From: Marinobacterium jannaschii DSM 6295 | GTDB lineage: Bacteria; Pseudomonadota; Gammaproteobacteria; Pseudomonadales; Balneatricaceae | NCBI RefSeq assembly: GCF_000620085.1 | Contig: NZ_KK211067.1 | Span: 1-46,185, forward strand | Length of the DNA stretch: 46,185 nucleotides | Direction: 5' to 3' | Part shown: one piece after another, positions 31,851-40,553 of the stretch | Layout: every line of letters starts with the position of its first letter | Position numbering within the stretch: position 1 is the first letter of the stretch | Program-made: the position numbers and the translations under genes | Notes under the pieces: model-generated | The model's input: the letters and a program-made list of their open reading frames with translations, nothing else | The model's database searches: none | Told to the model about the DNA's origin: nothing

Positions 31851-32435
31851 ATGATGTTAATGATCGATAACTACGATTCCTTCACCTATAACATCGTGCA
31901 GTATTTCGGTGAATTGGGGGCGGATGTCCGGGTTTATCGTAATGATGAGATTACGCTGGAGCAGATCGAGGCGCTGGCTCCGGATCAGCTGGTGATCTCG
32001 CCGGGCCCCTGTACGCCGAATGAGGCGGGGGTATCGGTGGCGGCAATCGAGCATTTTGCTGGCAAGCTGCCGATTCTGGGGATCTGCCTGGGGCATCAGA
32101 GCATCGCTCAGGCGTTTGGTGGTAAGGTGGTGCGGGCCAAGCAGGTGATGCACGGTAAGACCTCGCCGGTGATCCACCGCGATGGCGGTCTCTTCAATGG
32201 CCTGAAAATGCCGCTGGAGGTGACGCGTTACCACTCGCTGGTGATCGACCAGACAACGTTGCCAGAGTGTCTGGAAATGACCGCCTGGACGGAAAACCCT
32301 GATGGTTCGATCGATGAGATCATGGGTGTGCGCCATAAGACCCTGGATATCGAGGGCGTGCAGTTTCACCCCGAATCGATCCTGACCGAGCAGGGCCACG
32401 AACTGCTGGCCAATTTCCTGAAACGAACAAAATAG
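31851..32435 (+). CDS. trpG: anthranilate synthase glutamine amidotransferase subunit
   Basis: The 194-residue protein is Trp[21 protein letters not shown] at the N terminus, [14 protein letters not shown] near 50, the nucleophile loop [13 protein letters not shown] with Cys near residue 80, and [11 protein letters not shown] near 171 carrying the catalytic His and Glu. It releases ammonia from glutamine for TrpE in tryptophan synthesis, and the same subunit can serve para-aminobenzoate synthase. Starts at 31851, 31854 or 31860 are possible. trpE is not adjacent: the prophage lies directly upstream. Confidence 0.95.
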   Translation: MMLMIDNYDSFTYNIVQYFGELGADVRVYRNDEITLEQIEALAPDQLVISPGPCTPNEAGVSVAAIEHFAGKLPILGICLGHQSIAQAFGGKVVRAKQVMHGKTSPVIHRDGGLFNGLKMPLEVTRYHSLVIDQTTLPECLEMTAWTENPDGSIDEIMGVRHKTLDIEGVQFHPESILTEQGHELLANFLKRTK

Positions 32436-32465
32436 AACAATTTTTAAGAGGCATAGCGCAGCGTT

Positions 32466-33488
32466 ATGGATATCAAACAGGCAATGGCCACGGTGGTTGA
32501 AGGCCGTAATCTGAGTCAGGATGAGATGCAGGCGGTGATGCGTCAGATTATGACCGGACAGTGCTCTGATGCGCAGATCGGTGGTTTTCTGGTGGCGCTG
32601 CGGATGAAGGGCGAGACTGTAGCGGAAATCACGGCCGCCGCCAGTGTGATGCGCGAGCTGGCATTGCCTGTGAAGGTTCAGGCAGAAAATGCTGTGGATA
32701 TCGTCGGTACCGGCGGTGACGGCGCTAACCTGTTTAATGTCTCCAGTGCTTCCTCTTTTGTCGTGGCGGCCGCAGGTGGTCATGTCGCCAAACACGGCAA
32801 CCGTTCGGTCTCCTCCAGCTCCGGTTCTGCCGACCTGCTGGAAACCGCCGGTATCGAGCTGGCACTGAATCCGGAACAAATCGGCCGTTGCATCGATGAA
32901 GTCGGTGTCGGCTTTATGTTCGCACCACAACACCATAGCGCGATGAAATATGCCATTGGCCCGCGTAAGGAACTGGCACTGCGTACCATCTTCAACGTGC
33001 TCGGCCCGCTGACCAACCCGGCTTCTGCCAAGCACTACGCACTGGGCGTTTTTGATGGTGCTTTATGTCGCCCGCTGGCCGAAGCGTTGAAAGAGCTGGG
33101 TGCTAAGCATGTGCTGGTGCTACATGCCGAAAACGGTCTCGATGAGATCAGCCTGGAGGGCAAGACTCAGGTCGCTGAGCTGAAAGATGGCGAGATCACT
33201 GAATACACTATTACTGCTGCCGACGCTGGCTTGCAAGAGCAGAGCCTGGATGGCCTGCAGGTAGACGGCTCCAATGAGAGCCTGGCGCTGATCAACAAGG
33301 CCTTTGCCGGTGAAGATGCCAAGGCGATCGATATGATCGCGCTGAATGCCGGTGCAGCGATCTACGCCGCCGATATGGCTGATAGCCTGAAAGCAGGCGT
33401 CGCTAAGGCCAAAGAAACTATTATGAGCGGCGCCGCTGCCGCCAAGATGGCTGAGCTGGCCCAGTTCAGCCAGGCGTTTAAGGATTAA
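32466..33488 (+). CDS. trpD: anthranilate phosphoribosyltransferase
   Basis: The 340-residue enzyme shows [20 protein letters not shown] near residue 80 (PRPP binding), [17 protein letters not shown] near 118, and the late [10 protein letters not shown] near 178. It transfers phosphoribosyl to anthranilate in the second step of tryptophan synthesis. It follows trpG by 30 bases and precedes trpC by four, forming the trpGDC operon as in pseudomonads. Confidence 0.96.
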   Translation: MDIKQAMATVVEGRNLSQDEMQAVMRQIMTGQCSDAQIGGFLVALRMKGETVAEITAAASVMRELALPVKVQAENAVDIVGTGGDGANLFNVSSASSFVVAAAGGHVAKHGNRSVSSSSGSADLLETAGIELALNPEQIGRCIDEVGVGFMFAPQHHSAMKYAIGPRKELALRTIFNVLGPLTNPASAKHYALGVFDGALCRPLAEALKELGAKHVLVLHAENGLDEISLEGKTQVAELKDGEITEYTITAADAGLQEQSLDGLQVDGSNESLALINKAFAGEDAKAIDMIALNAGAAIYAADMADSLKAGVAKAKETIMSGAAAAKMAELAQFSQAFKD

Positions 33489-33492
33489 TCTG

Positions 33493-34302
33493 ATGAACGA
33501 TACCCCGACAATCCTGAAAAAGATTATCGCCCGTAAACACGAAGAAGTTGCCGAGCGCTCTGCTAAGGTCTCCATCGACGACCTGAAAGCGCAGATCGAA
33601 GCGCAGAAGGGTGGCGACACAGATCCACGTGGCTTTGTTGCCAGCATGGAACGTGCCCTGAGCGAAGGCCGCTCAGCCGTGATTGCCGAAGCCAAGAAAG
33701 CCAGCCCATCCAAGGGCCTGCTGCGTGATCCTTTTGTACCGGCCGAGATTGCCGCATCCTATGAGCAGGGCGGGGCCAGCTGTCTCTCTGTGCTGACCGA
33801 TGCTGACTACTTTCAGGGCAGTGAGGAATACCTGCAACAGGCGCGTGCCGCCTGTGCCCTGCCGGTGATCCGTAAGGACTTTATTGTCGATCCTTATCAG
33901 GTCTATGAAGCCCGTGCTATCGGCGCCGACTGCATCCTGCTGATCGTTGCCGCACTGGAAGACCAGCAGATGGCGGAGCTGAACAACCTGGCCCAGGAGC
34001 TGGGTATGGATGTGCTGATCGAAGTACACGGCAAAGAGGAGCTGGAGCGGATGCTGCCACTGGGTAATCGCCTGGTGGGTATCAATAACCGCAACCTGCA
34101 CACCTTTGAAGTGACGCTGGAAAACACCTACGAGCTGCTGGATATGATCCCTGAAGATCGTATCGTGGTCACCGAGAGTGGTATTCACTCCAGCGATGAT
34201 GTCGCGGCGATGCGTCAGCACAACGTTAACAGCTTTCTGGTGGGCGAGGCCTTTATGCGCGCCGAAGAACCAGGTAGCAAACTGAAAGAATTGTTTAAGT
34301 AA
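33493..34302 (+). CDS. trpC: indole-3-glycerol-phosphate synthase
   Basis: The 269-residue product is a single-domain TrpC, not fused to TrpF. It has [19 protein letters not shown] near residues 63-81, [12 protein letters not shown] near 98, [12 protein letters not shown] near 123, [12 protein letters not shown] near 196 and [10 protein letters not shown] near 230, including the catalytic lysines and glutamates. It forms indole-glycerol phosphate. Length is normal. Confidence 0.96.
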   Translation: MNDTPTILKKIIARKHEEVAERSAKVSIDDLKAQIEAQKGGDTDPRGFVASMERALSEGRSAVIAEAKKASPSKGLLRDPFVPAEIAASYEQGGASCLSVLTDADYFQGSEEYLQQARAACALPVIRKDFIVDPYQVYEARAIGADCILLIVAALEDQQMAELNNLAQELGMDVLIEVHGKEELERMLPLGNRLVGINNRNLHTFEVTLENTYELLDMIPEDRIVVTESGIHSSDDVAAMRQHNVNSFLVGEAFMRAEEPGSKLKELFK

Positions 34303-34314
34303 GGAACCCTCACG

Positions 34315-34728
34315 ATGGGTATGAATGTTTCTGTAAAGTGGGAAGAAGAGAAAGCGTTCAAAGGCACTACCGGTTCCGGTTTCGACATCATAATCGACGG
34401 CGAACAGAAGCGCGGTGCCCGTCCACTGGAACTGATGCTGCTCGGACTGGGTGGCTGCACCAGCTATGACGTGGTAGGTATCCTGAAAAAAACCCGCCAG
34501 GATGTAGTCGATTGTGTCTGCGAAATCGATGCTGAGCGCGCCGATGCAGTGCCATCGGTGTTCACTAAGATCCATGTGAAGTTTATTGTCAGCGGCCGTA
34601 ACCTGAAAGAAGCGCATGTTAAGAAGGCGGTTGCTTTGTCGGCAGAACAATACTGTTCAGCATCCCTGATGCTGGAGAAGGGCGGTGTTGAGATCAGCCA
34701 CAGCTACGAGATCGTCGAAGTCGAGTAA
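34315..34728 (+). CDS. OsmC family protein (YhfA-like)
   Basis: The 137-residue protein has the OsmC fold pattern: KRGARPLELMLLGLGGCTSYDVV near residues 33-55 with the first cysteine, and KAVALSAEQYCSASLML near 110-125 with the second. The two cysteines are the peroxide-reducing pair; the YhfA-like branch is poorly characterised. It is 12 bases after trpC and probably co-transcribed. A terminator follows. Confidence 0.85.
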   Translation: MGMNVSVKWEEEKAFKGTTGSGFDIIIDGEQKRGARPLELMLLGLGGCTSYDVVGILKKTRQDVVDCVCEIDAERADAVPSVFTKIHVKFIVSGRNLKEAHVKKAVALSAEQYCSASLMLEKGGVEISHSYEIVEVE

Positions 34729-34750
34729 GTGGTGACAGCTTGAAAATCGG

Positions 34751-34776
34751 GCCGACCTGACAGGGTCGGCTTTTTT
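34751..34776 (+). terminator. rho-independent terminator after osmC-like gene
   Basis: GCCGACC (34751-34757) and GGTCGGC (34764-34770) with loop TGACAG, then six T. It ends the trpGDC-osmC transcription unit. Confidence 0.92.
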
Positions 34777-34860
34777 ATGTCTGTCGTTCAGCATCCGGAT
34801 ATTCGATTTATGTTCAGGCTTGTGGCATTACACTGCCGGAAACACCTTAAGCCGAAGATT

Positions 34861-35475
34861 ATGGATATCGTAAAACTATCAACTGCTGCCGCGCTGTTAT
34901 TCCTCGGAGGCTGTGCCAGTCTGTCGGAGGAACAATGTAACACCGGTGACTGGTATGGCATTGGCTTTAGCGACGGCGCCAGCGGTCGAAACCTCTCCCG
35001 GCTGGAGCAGCATCAGGAGTCCTGTGCCGATTATGGCGTGGCACCACAGCTGGATCTCTATCAAAAGGGGCGTGGTCAGGGACTGCTGCAGTACTGTACG
35101 GCAGCGAATGGTTACCGGGTTGGCAGTATCGGCAACGGTTATGAGGGCGTATGCGATGGCTATGGCGAACGCGACTTTCTGCGCGGGTACCAGGCCGGAG
35201 GTGCTGTCTACCAGCAGAAACAACAGGTTCGCCGGGTCAGGAACAGTATGCGGCGGGTCAGCCAGCAGATCGATGAACTGGCGGCGGAGGAGGAAACGCT
35301 GCGCAGCCAGCTGGTGTCCGAAGGCCTGAAGCGTAAACAGCGTCAGCGCTTGCTGGATCAGCTGGATGAACTGGACTGGCGCCACAATGAATTGCTGCGT
35401 GAGCATGATGCACTGCATATACAACTGGCACCGGAACAGCGCTATCTGCAGGAGCTGAAAAACAGTGCCTGGTGA
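34861..35475 (+). CDS. DUF2799 lipoprotein with coiled-coil tail
   Basis: The 204-residue protein has a short signal with lipobox LGGC (Cys 18) and a DUF2799 domain: CNTGDWYGIGFSDGASGR, YQKGRGQGLLQYCTAANGYR, GIGN-type segment and RDFLRGYQAG. It should be an outer membrane lipoprotein of unknown role. The C terminus (about 115-195) is a long charged coiled coil. ATG 34861 is chosen because it gives the lipobox at the right distance; the frame is open to 34777. A paralog follows at 35532. Confidence 0.8.
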   Translation: MDIVKLSTAAALLFLGGCASLSEEQCNTGDWYGIGFSDGASGRNLSRLEQHQESCADYGVAPQLDLYQKGRGQGLLQYCTAANGYRVGSIGNGYEGVCDGYGERDFLRGYQAGGAVYQQKQQVRRVRNSMRRVSQQIDELAAEEETLRSQLVSEGLKRKQRQRLLDQLDELDWRHNELLREHDALHIQLAPEQRYLQELKNSAW

Positions 35476-35531
35476 ACATCGTATCCCGCTTGAGGTCATA
35501 CAGATAAATCCACAACCCGCAGGATATTCCA

Positions 35532-35996
35532 ATGCGAGTCCTGATCGTTCTGCTTCTGTCAGGGATGATCGGTTGCGCAACTCTTAACAAGGAAACCTGT
35601 TTAAGCGAAGACTGGTACCAGGTCGGCTTTGCCGATGGCCGCAATGGCTTTCTGACCGAGCGGATCATCAAGCATGATGAAGCCTGCGCCAAATATGATA
35701 TCTCTCCGGATGAACCCAGCTACCTGCAGGGACATACGGCCGGACTAACAGAGTACTGTACACCGGAGGGCGGCTACCGTGCCGGCAGCCTGGGGTATCG
35801 CTATAACAATCTCTGTGCAGGCGAGGGTGAGGCTGAGTTTCTGAAATCCTACCGCCGCGGCTATAGCGCTTATCGCTATGAACGTTGTCTGGTCTTGCAG
35901 CATCACCATTACTTTGCATCCTATGGTTACGGATATCACCACCGTTACCATGCCTACTACTGGCCTGCCTACAGCTGTCGTTACTATGACTACTGA
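35532..35996 (+). CDS. DUF2799 lipoprotein, His/Tyr-rich tail
   Basis: The 154-residue product has a signal with lipobox MIGC (Cys 15) and the same DUF2799 core (CLSEDWYQVGFADGRNGF, YLQGHTAGLTEYCTPEGGYR, EFLKSYRRGYSAYR). Instead of a coiled coil, the last 40 residues are rich in His and Tyr (QHHHYFASYGYGYHHRYHAY), a possible metal-binding tail. The two genes are 56 bases apart and probably arose by tandem duplication with different tails. Confidence 0.8.
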   Translation: MRVLIVLLLSGMIGCATLNKETCLSEDWYQVGFADGRNGFLTERIIKHDEACAKYDISPDEPSYLQGHTAGLTEYCTPEGGYRAGSLGYRYNNLCAGEGEAEFLKSYRRGYSAYRYERCLVLQHHHYFASYGYGYHHRYHAYYWPAYSCRYYDY

Positions 35997-36055
35997 CATT
36001 GATTCCGGTGCAGGAATACGCCGCTTGCGCCGGGATACGGCCGTTCAGTCCAGTG

Positions 36056-36084
36056 TTGCATAATCGATGTACAGTGCGTAGAAT
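36056..36084 (+). promoter_or_regulatory. rpsF operon promoter
   Basis: TTGCAT (36056-36061) and TAGAAT (36079-36084) are separated by 17 bases. The transcript would start near 36091, giving a leader of about 108 bases. Confidence 0.7.
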
Positions 36085-36094
36085 TACGCGTCCT

Positions 36095-36193
36095 TTGATG
36101 TAGCTGCATGAGCAGTACATCAAGTTTCACAAACCTCCTTGCTTCTGAGTGCCACGCAAACAGGTGCTTGAGAGGCTGTTTACCCGAAAGGAG
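36095..36193 (+). promoter_or_regulatory. rpsF leader: 5' hairpin and candidate S6:S18 binding motif
   Basis: TTGATGTA-G-CTGC-ATGA-GCAG-TACATCAA (36095-36123) forms a 12-pair stem with one bulged G right at the 5' end of the mRNA. A second stem AAACAG/CTGTTT (36158-36163 and 36176-36181) is followed by ACCCGAAAGGAG, which includes the CCG trinucleotide typical of S6:S18-binding rpsF leaders and the ribosome binding site. Autoregulation by S6:S18 is inferred. Confidence 0.5.
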
Positions 36194-36198
36194 CAACA

Positions 36199-36621
36199 AT
36201 GCGTCATTACGAAATCGTATTCCTGGTTCACCCGAACCAGAGCGAGCAGGTTCCTGCGATGGTTGAGCGTTACACCAGCCTGATCGAAGGTGCTAACGGT
36301 CAGATCCACCGTCTGGAAGACTGGGGCCGCCGTCAGCTGGCTTACCCAATCGTTAATGCTCATAAAGCACACTACGTGCTGATGAACATCGAGTGCGGCC
36401 AGGAAACCCTGGACGAACTGGAAAGCATTTTCCGTTACAACGATGCTGTTCTGCGTAACATGGTTATCCGTCGCAAAGCTGCGGTAACTGAAGACTCTCC
36501 AATCAAAGCTGCTGAAGCACGTGAAGAGCGTAAAGCTCCTCGCCGTGAAGAGAAGCCTGAAGCTAAGCCGGAAACTCCTGCTGCCGCTGAAGAAACTTCT
36601 GCCGACGCTGCTGCTGAGTAA
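36199..36621 (+). CDS. rpsF: 30S ribosomal protein S6
   Basis: The 140-residue product begins [20 protein letters not shown] and contains [12 protein letters not shown] near residue 40 and [15 protein letters not shown] near 80, the S6 signature. The C-terminal 40 residues are an acidic/alanine-rich extension ([16 protein letters not shown]), longer than the E. coli tail with its added glutamates. AAAGGAG lies seven bases ahead of ATG. Confidence 0.97.
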   Translation: MRHYEIVFLVHPNQSEQVPAMVERYTSLIEGANGQIHRLEDWGRRQLAYPIVNAHKAHYVLMNIECGQETLDELESIFRYNDAVLRNMVIRRKAAVTEDSPIKAAEAREERKAPRREEKPEAKPETPAAAEETSADAAAE

Positions 36622-36655
36622 TCAGCTTAATCTGAATTAATTTAGGAGAGATCAA

Positions 36656-36883
36656 ATGGCTCGTTTTTTCCGTCGCCGCAAGTTCTGCCGTTTCACAGCT
36701 GAAGGCGTTCAAGAGATCGATTACAAAGATCTGGACACCCTGAAAAGCTACATCACTGAAACTGGCAAAATCGTACCTAGCCGTATCACAGGTACTAAAG
36801 CGCGTTATCAGCGTCAGCTGGCTACCGCAATCAAGCGTGCCCGCTTCATTGCGCTGCTGCCATACACTGACAGCCACGAATAA
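36656..36883 (+). CDS. rpsR: 30S ribosomal protein S18
   Basis: The 75-residue product ([40 protein letters not shown]) is a normal-length S18 with the single conserved cysteine of many bacterial S18 proteins. It binds S6 in the 30S platform. It is preceded by TAGGAGAG and follows rpsF by 34 bases. Confidence 0.97.
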   Translation: MARFFRRRKFCRFTAEGVQEIDYKDLDTLKSYITETGKIVPSRITGTKARYQRQLATAIKRARFIALLPYTDSHE

Positions 36884-36898
36884 GCTGTCATAGCTGCT

Positions 36899-37741
36899 AT
36901 GCGTGCCCTGGCTGAATACATCACGAAAGGCCGCACGCAGGTGCTAATCGTGGCGGTAATAACCGCCATGCTGCCATTACTCTACTGGGTAAGTGCAGCA
37001 GCAGTTGGTCTGATCACACTGCGGCGTGGTCTGACTGACGGTCTGGGTATCCTGGCCTGGGTTTTACTACCCGCCGGCGCCTGGATAGTCGCCGGAGATC
37101 CGACGCCGCTGAGCGTGATTGCAGGAACCTTTATTCTTGCAGCCGTATTGCGGCAGAGCGTTTCCTGGGTGCAGACCTTAGGGGCTGCCATGATCGTTGG
37201 TTTGTTCACCAGCCTGTTGCTTGATGCAATGCTGGGTGACCTACTAAACCAGGTGATCAGTATGGTCCAGGAGATGTTTCGCCAGTCGGTCGAAGGCCAG
37301 GTTCAGCTCGACAGTGAAGGCTTACGCCTGTTGTTGTTGGGCGGATTCGGAGCGGTCCATACAGCGATGATGTTGTCCAGTCTGGTACTGGCGCGCTGGT
37401 GGCAGGCCCTTATCTACAACCCGGGTGGGTTCAGGGGTGAATTTCACGCCCTGCGCATTCCGCCACTGATGAGCGGCATTATTCTGCTGATCATCGTGGC
37501 CGGTCCTCATCTGGGTTTAGAGAGCGCTCGCTGGCTCCCGATGCTGTTGTTGCCCTGGATTATGGCAGGGGTGGCACTGCTGCATGGCAGTGTTGCAAAA
37601 CGCGATTTAGGCAGGTCCTGGTTGATTATGTTCTACATCTCAACCGTTGTGTTTGGGCCTTACGTGATTACGCTGCTGGTATTTGCTGCGTTTATCGACA
37701 GTTTTGTCGATATCAGACGCCGAATACCAGCCAGGAATTAA
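36899..37741 (+). CDS. DUF2232 membrane protein
   Basis: The 280-residue protein has about eight membrane segments ([76 protein letters not shown]). It resembles DUF2232 proteins that lie between rpsR and rplI in Pseudomonas and relatives. Its role is unknown; it is part of a membrane transporter-like S-component superfamily. The location in a ribosomal protein operon is a conserved trait of the lineage. Confidence 0.75.
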   Translation: MRALAEYITKGRTQVLIVAVITAMLPLLYWVSAAAVGLITLRRGLTDGLGILAWVLLPAGAWIVAGDPTPLSVIAGTFILAAVLRQSVSWVQTLGAAMIVGLFTSLLLDAMLGDLLNQVISMVQEMFRQSVEGQVQLDSEGLRLLLLGGFGAVHTAMMLSSLVLARWWQALIYNPGGFRGEFHALRIPPLMSGIILLIIVAGPHLGLESARWLPMLLLPWIMAGVALLHGSVAKRDLGRSWLIMFYISTVVFGPYVITLLVFAAFIDSFVDIRRRIPARN

Positions 37742-37778
37742 CTGCAATCTGATTGCAGATAAAATAGAGGTTTACGAG

Positions 37779-38225
37779 ATGGAAGTTATTCTGCTCGAGA
37801 AAGTTGGCAAACTGGGTGGTCTGGGCGACCAGGTATCTGTTAAGGCTGGTTTCGGTCGTAACTACCTGGTACCACAGGGCAAAGCAGTTCCTGCGACTAA
37901 AGACAACGTAGAAAAGTTCGAAGCACGTCGTGCTGAACTTGAAGCTGCTGCCGCTGAGAAGCTGGCTGCTGCTGAAGCACGTGCTGAAGCACTGAACGAC
38001 AAAGAAGTGACTATCGTTGCTAAAGCCGGTGACGAAGGCAAACTGTTCGGTTCTATCGGTACTCGCGACATCGCTGACGCTATCACCGCCGCTGGCGCTG
38101 AAGTAGCTAAAGCAGAAGTTCGCCTGCCAGAAGGCGCGCTGCGCAACATCGGTGAGTTCGACATCGCCGTTCAGCTGCACAGCGAAGTAACTGCTATTGT
38201 TAAGCTGACAGTCGTCGCTGAATAA
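37779..38225 (+). CDS. rplI: 50S ribosomal protein L9
   Basis: The 148-residue protein begins [20 protein letters not shown] and has the [17 protein letters not shown] segment, a long connecting helix, and the C-terminal domain with [19 protein letters not shown] 37779 is set by comparison to L9; the frame is open to 37683 within the DUF2232 gene. A strong terminator follows. Confidence 0.97.
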   Translation: MEVILLEKVGKLGGLGDQVSVKAGFGRNYLVPQGKAVPATKDNVEKFEARRAELEAAAAEKLAAAEARAEALNDKEVTIVAKAGDEGKLFGSIGTRDIADAITAAGAEVAKAEVRLPEGALRNIGEFDIAVQLHSEVTAIVKLTVVAE

Positions 38226-38251
38226 TAGCGTTTACTGCTGTAGTATTTAAA

Positions 38252-38286
38252 AAGCACTGCGTAGATAATCTGCGCAGTGCTTTTTT
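38252..38286 (+). terminator. rho-independent terminator after rplI
   Basis: AAGCACTGCG and CGCAGTGCTT form a ten-pair stem around TAGATAATCT, followed by T residues. It separates rplI from dnaB, which begins 29 bases later. Confidence 0.93.
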
Positions 38287-38314
38287 CGTTTTAGGCTTCA
38301 TTCGGTGATTCTCC

Positions 38315-39709
38315 ATGGATTACACAGACCTCTCCCAAGCAGATATCGACAACATCAAAAAACCTCCGCATTCCATAGAGGCCGAACAATCGGTATTGGG
38401 TGGCCTGATGCTGGACAACAACGCCTGGGATACGGTGTCTGAGATCGTGACGGCAGAAAATTTCTACCGCCATGATCACCGGCTGATCTTCCGTAATATG
38501 GAAAAGCTGGTTCACGAACAGAAGCCGATCGATGTGGTTACGCTATCTGAAGAACTGGATCGTATCGGCGAGCTGGATAATGCCGGCGGCCTCGATTATC
38601 TGATCGACGTCGCGCGCAATACCCCCAGCGCCTCCAATATCCGAGCCTATTCAGAAATCGTCCGTGACCGCTTCCTGCTGCGCCAGATGATCTCGATCTC
38701 CAATGAGATCGCAGAGAGTGCCTTTATGCCGGAAGGCCGCAGCTCTGATGACCTTCTGAACGAAGCAGAGCGCAAGATTTTCCAGATCGCTGAGAACCGT
38801 AATACCGAAGGCGGTCCAGAGCCGATCAACCCGTTGTTGAAAAAAGCGGTCGATAAGATCGACTACCTGTTCAACAATGAAGAGGAACTGACCGGTGTGA
38901 CCACCGGTTTTGATCACCTCGATGACCGTACTGCCGGTCTGCAACCCTCTGACCTGGTAATCGTGGCAGCGCGTCCGTCGATGGGTAAGACCACCTTCGC
39001 CATGAACCTGGTGGAAAACGCTCTGATGGCCTGTGACAAGCCGGTACTGGTATTCAGTCTTGAGATGCCTGCAGACCAGATCGTTACCCGTATGCTGGCC
39101 TCCCTGGGACGTATCGACCAGACCCGCGTTCGTACCGGTCAGTTGCAGGATGAGGACTGGCCCAAGCTGACCAACGCCGTCAATATGCTGCGCGATAAGA
39201 AACTGTTTATCGATGATCAGCCTGGTATCAGTCCGAACGATATGCGTGCCCGTGCCCGCCGTATTGTGCGCGAGCATGGTGAGATCGAAATGATCATGGT
39301 CGATTACCTGCAGCTAATGCAGATGAAAGGCGAGGGGATCGACAGCCGAACCCAGGAGATCTCCGAGATCTCGCGCTCTTTGAAAGCGCTGGCCAAGGAG
39401 CTGGAATGCCCGGTTGTGGCCCTGTCTCAGCTTAACCGTAGTCTGGAGCAGCGCCCCAACAAACGCCCGGTAAACTCCGACCTGCGTGAATCCGGCGCCA
39501 TCGAGCAGGACGCCGACGTTATCATGTTTATCTACCGCGACGAGGTCTACAACGAAGACTCACCGGATAAAGGTGTCGCCGAGATCATTATCGGTAAGCA
39601 GCGTAACGGCCCGATCGGTACCTCCCGGCTGGCATTCGTCGGTAAGTTCTCCCGCTTCGAAAACCTGGCACCGGATGTCTATGCTCAGTATGCCGGTATG
39701 GACGACTAA
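38315..39709 (+). CDS. dnaB: replicative DNA helicase
   Basis: The 464-residue protein has the N-terminal DnaB domain (PPHSIEAEQSVLGGLMLD, near residue 12), the Walker A ARPSMGKTTFA near 218, FSLEMPADQIVTRML near 248, the Walker B EMIMVDYLQLMQ near 325 and the ECPVVALSQLNRSLEQRPNK segment. It is the hexameric helicase that the prophage P-like protein would recruit. Length is normal. A long terminator hairpin follows. Confidence 0.97.
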   Translation: MDYTDLSQADIDNIKKPPHSIEAEQSVLGGLMLDNNAWDTVSEIVTAENFYRHDHRLIFRNMEKLVHEQKPIDVVTLSEELDRIGELDNAGGLDYLIDVARNTPSASNIRAYSEIVRDRFLLRQMISISNEIAESAFMPEGRSSDDLLNEAERKIFQIAENRNTEGGPEPINPLLKKAVDKIDYLFNNEEELTGVTTGFDHLDDRTAGLQPSDLVIVAARPSMGKTTFAMNLVENALMACDKPVLVFSLEMPADQIVTRMLASLGRIDQTRVRTGQLQDEDWPKLTNAVNMLRDKKLFIDDQPGISPNDMRARARRIVREHGEIEMIMVDYLQLMQMKGEGIDSRTQEISEISRSLKALAKELECPVVALSQLNRSLEQRPNKRPVNSDLRESGAIEQDADVIMFIYRDEVYNEDSPDKGVAEIIIGKQRNGPIGTSRLAFVGKFSRFENLAPDVYAQYAGMDD

Positions 39710-39736
39710 GCCTGAGGGGCTCATCATAGGCAGAAA

Positions 39737-39775
39737 AAGAAGGCCGCTACCTATCAGATAGCGGCCTTCTTTTTT
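39737..39775. terminator. bidirectional terminator between dnaB and rpmJ
   Basis: A 13-pair stem (39737-39749 with 39759-39771) is flanked by an A run on the left and a T run on the right, so it can end both dnaB and the minus-strand rpmE2-rpmJ operon. Confidence 0.93.
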
Positions 39776-39795
39776 GGGCTATGCAGCGCTGCAGC

Positions 39796-39936
39796 TTAGC
39801 GCTTCTTGGCTGCTCCCTGGCGCGCCTTGAAGCGCGGATTACTTTTGCAGATCACGTATAGGCGCCCGCGGCGCTTAACCACCTGACAATCTGGGTGACG
39901 ATTCTTGGCCGTTTTCAGAGAACTCAGAACCTGCAT
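39796..39936 (-). CDS. ykgO: 50S ribosomal protein L36, type B (zinc-independent)
   Basis: The 46-residue protein ([40 protein letters not shown]) is the L36 paralog of YkgO type, with the zinc-binding residues of primary L36 lost. It replaces zinc-containing L36 when zinc is scarce. AAGGAGG precedes the ATG by five bases. It is 16 bases downstream of the L31 paralog gene in one operon. Confidence 0.93.
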   Translation of the reverse strand: MQVLSSLKTAKNRHPDCQVVKRRGRLYVICKSNPRFKARQGAAKKR

Positions 39937-39952
39937 GCTGCCTCCTTAGGTT

Positions 39953-40210
39953 TTACGCTTTTGTTGTGCGGTTGCCGAAGCGCTTGTTGAACTGGGCGAT
40001 ACGGCCCTCGGACTTCGCCTGACGTTTCTCGCCGGTGTAGGTCGGATGAGAGGCGCTGGAGATATCCAGTGATACCAGCGGATAAGTGTTGCCGTCCTCC
40101 CAGACTACCGTCTGACTAGACTTACAGGTGGAGCGGATGCGGAAGTCCTTGCCGCAACTGGTGTCACGGAAAATAACGTAGTCGTAGTCTGGATGAGTGT
40201 TCTTTTTCAT
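39953..40210 (-). CDS. rpmE2: 50S ribosomal protein L31, type B (zinc-independent)
   Basis: The 85-residue product begins MKKNTHPDYDYVIFRDTSCG and contains FRIRSTCKSSQTVVWEDGNTY and SHPTYTGEKRQAKSEGRI, the L31 type B (YkgM) signature without the CxxC pair. It takes over from L31 in zinc limitation. ATG 40210 is set by family start; a longer frame begins within the Zur-like site. It is the first gene of the operon. Confidence 0.94.
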   Translation of the reverse strand: MKKNTHPDYDYVIFRDTSCGKDFRIRSTCKSSQTVVWEDGNTYPLVSLDISSASHPTYTGEKRQAKSEGRIAQFNKRFGNRTTKA

Positions 40211-40228
40211 TGGGGAATCCCTGTAAAT

Positions 40229-40243
40229 GTTACTTTGTAACAA
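40229..40243. promoter_or_regulatory. Zur-like box
   Basis: The perfect dyad TGTTAC-TTT-GTAACA, within AATGTTACTTTGTAACAATA, resembles the Zur operator TGTTATAATATAACA. It lies 19 bases upstream of the rpmE2 ATG, immediately after the -10 box, so a bound repressor would block transcription while zinc is ample. Confidence 0.65.
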
Positions 40244-40273
40244 TAATAAATGATAGTTATTATCATTATCAAG
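40244..40273 (-). promoter_or_regulatory. rpmE2-ykgO promoter
   Basis: On the minus strand TTGATA (40273-40268) and TATTAT (40249-40244) are 18 bases apart, ahead of rpmE2. Both operator-like dyads overlap it or its start point. Confidence 0.65.
40253..40271. promoter_or_regulatory. Fur-like box
   Basis: Read on the minus strand, this 19-mer equals the Fur consensus GATAATGATAATCATTATC at 17 of 19 positions. It covers the spacer and the edge of the -35 box. Zur and Fur sites are similar, so it may instead be a second Zur site. Confidence 0.55.
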
Positions 40274-40553
40274 TATGTTTGCATTGGTTGCTTTGATGAC
40301 TTAAAGCGGTGGGGTTGCAGGAGGGGGTTAGAACGTTGCCGATAGTCACTTTCTTTCAAATCAAACCGGTATATTCAGATCAGTCCTGGACTGATGGGGC
40401 CTGAAGCTTCAAATATCAGAGTTGGCGGGGTTTTGGTGGCTTTGAGCAGTCTTTGCTAATGCTTCAGGCAATGGCTCTCCGTTATACTTGCGACAGATCG
40501 GCTCTATTTCTCAGCGAGCCCCAAAGGCTCTGCTTGCAACCACGGATTTTCCT
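40274..40553. other. intergenic region before SEC-C gene
   Basis: No gene is seen. A dyad ATCAGTC-CTG-GACTGAT lies at 40379-40395, and a TATACT at 40483-40488 may be a -10 box for the downstream gene, without a -35 of good spacing. Confidence 0.4.

Noticed and set aside
31857-33035. Long minus-strand frame opposite trpG-trpD
   Set aside because: It is a shadow of two conserved trp genes with His/Arg-rich sequence typical of antisense reading of GC-rich codons.
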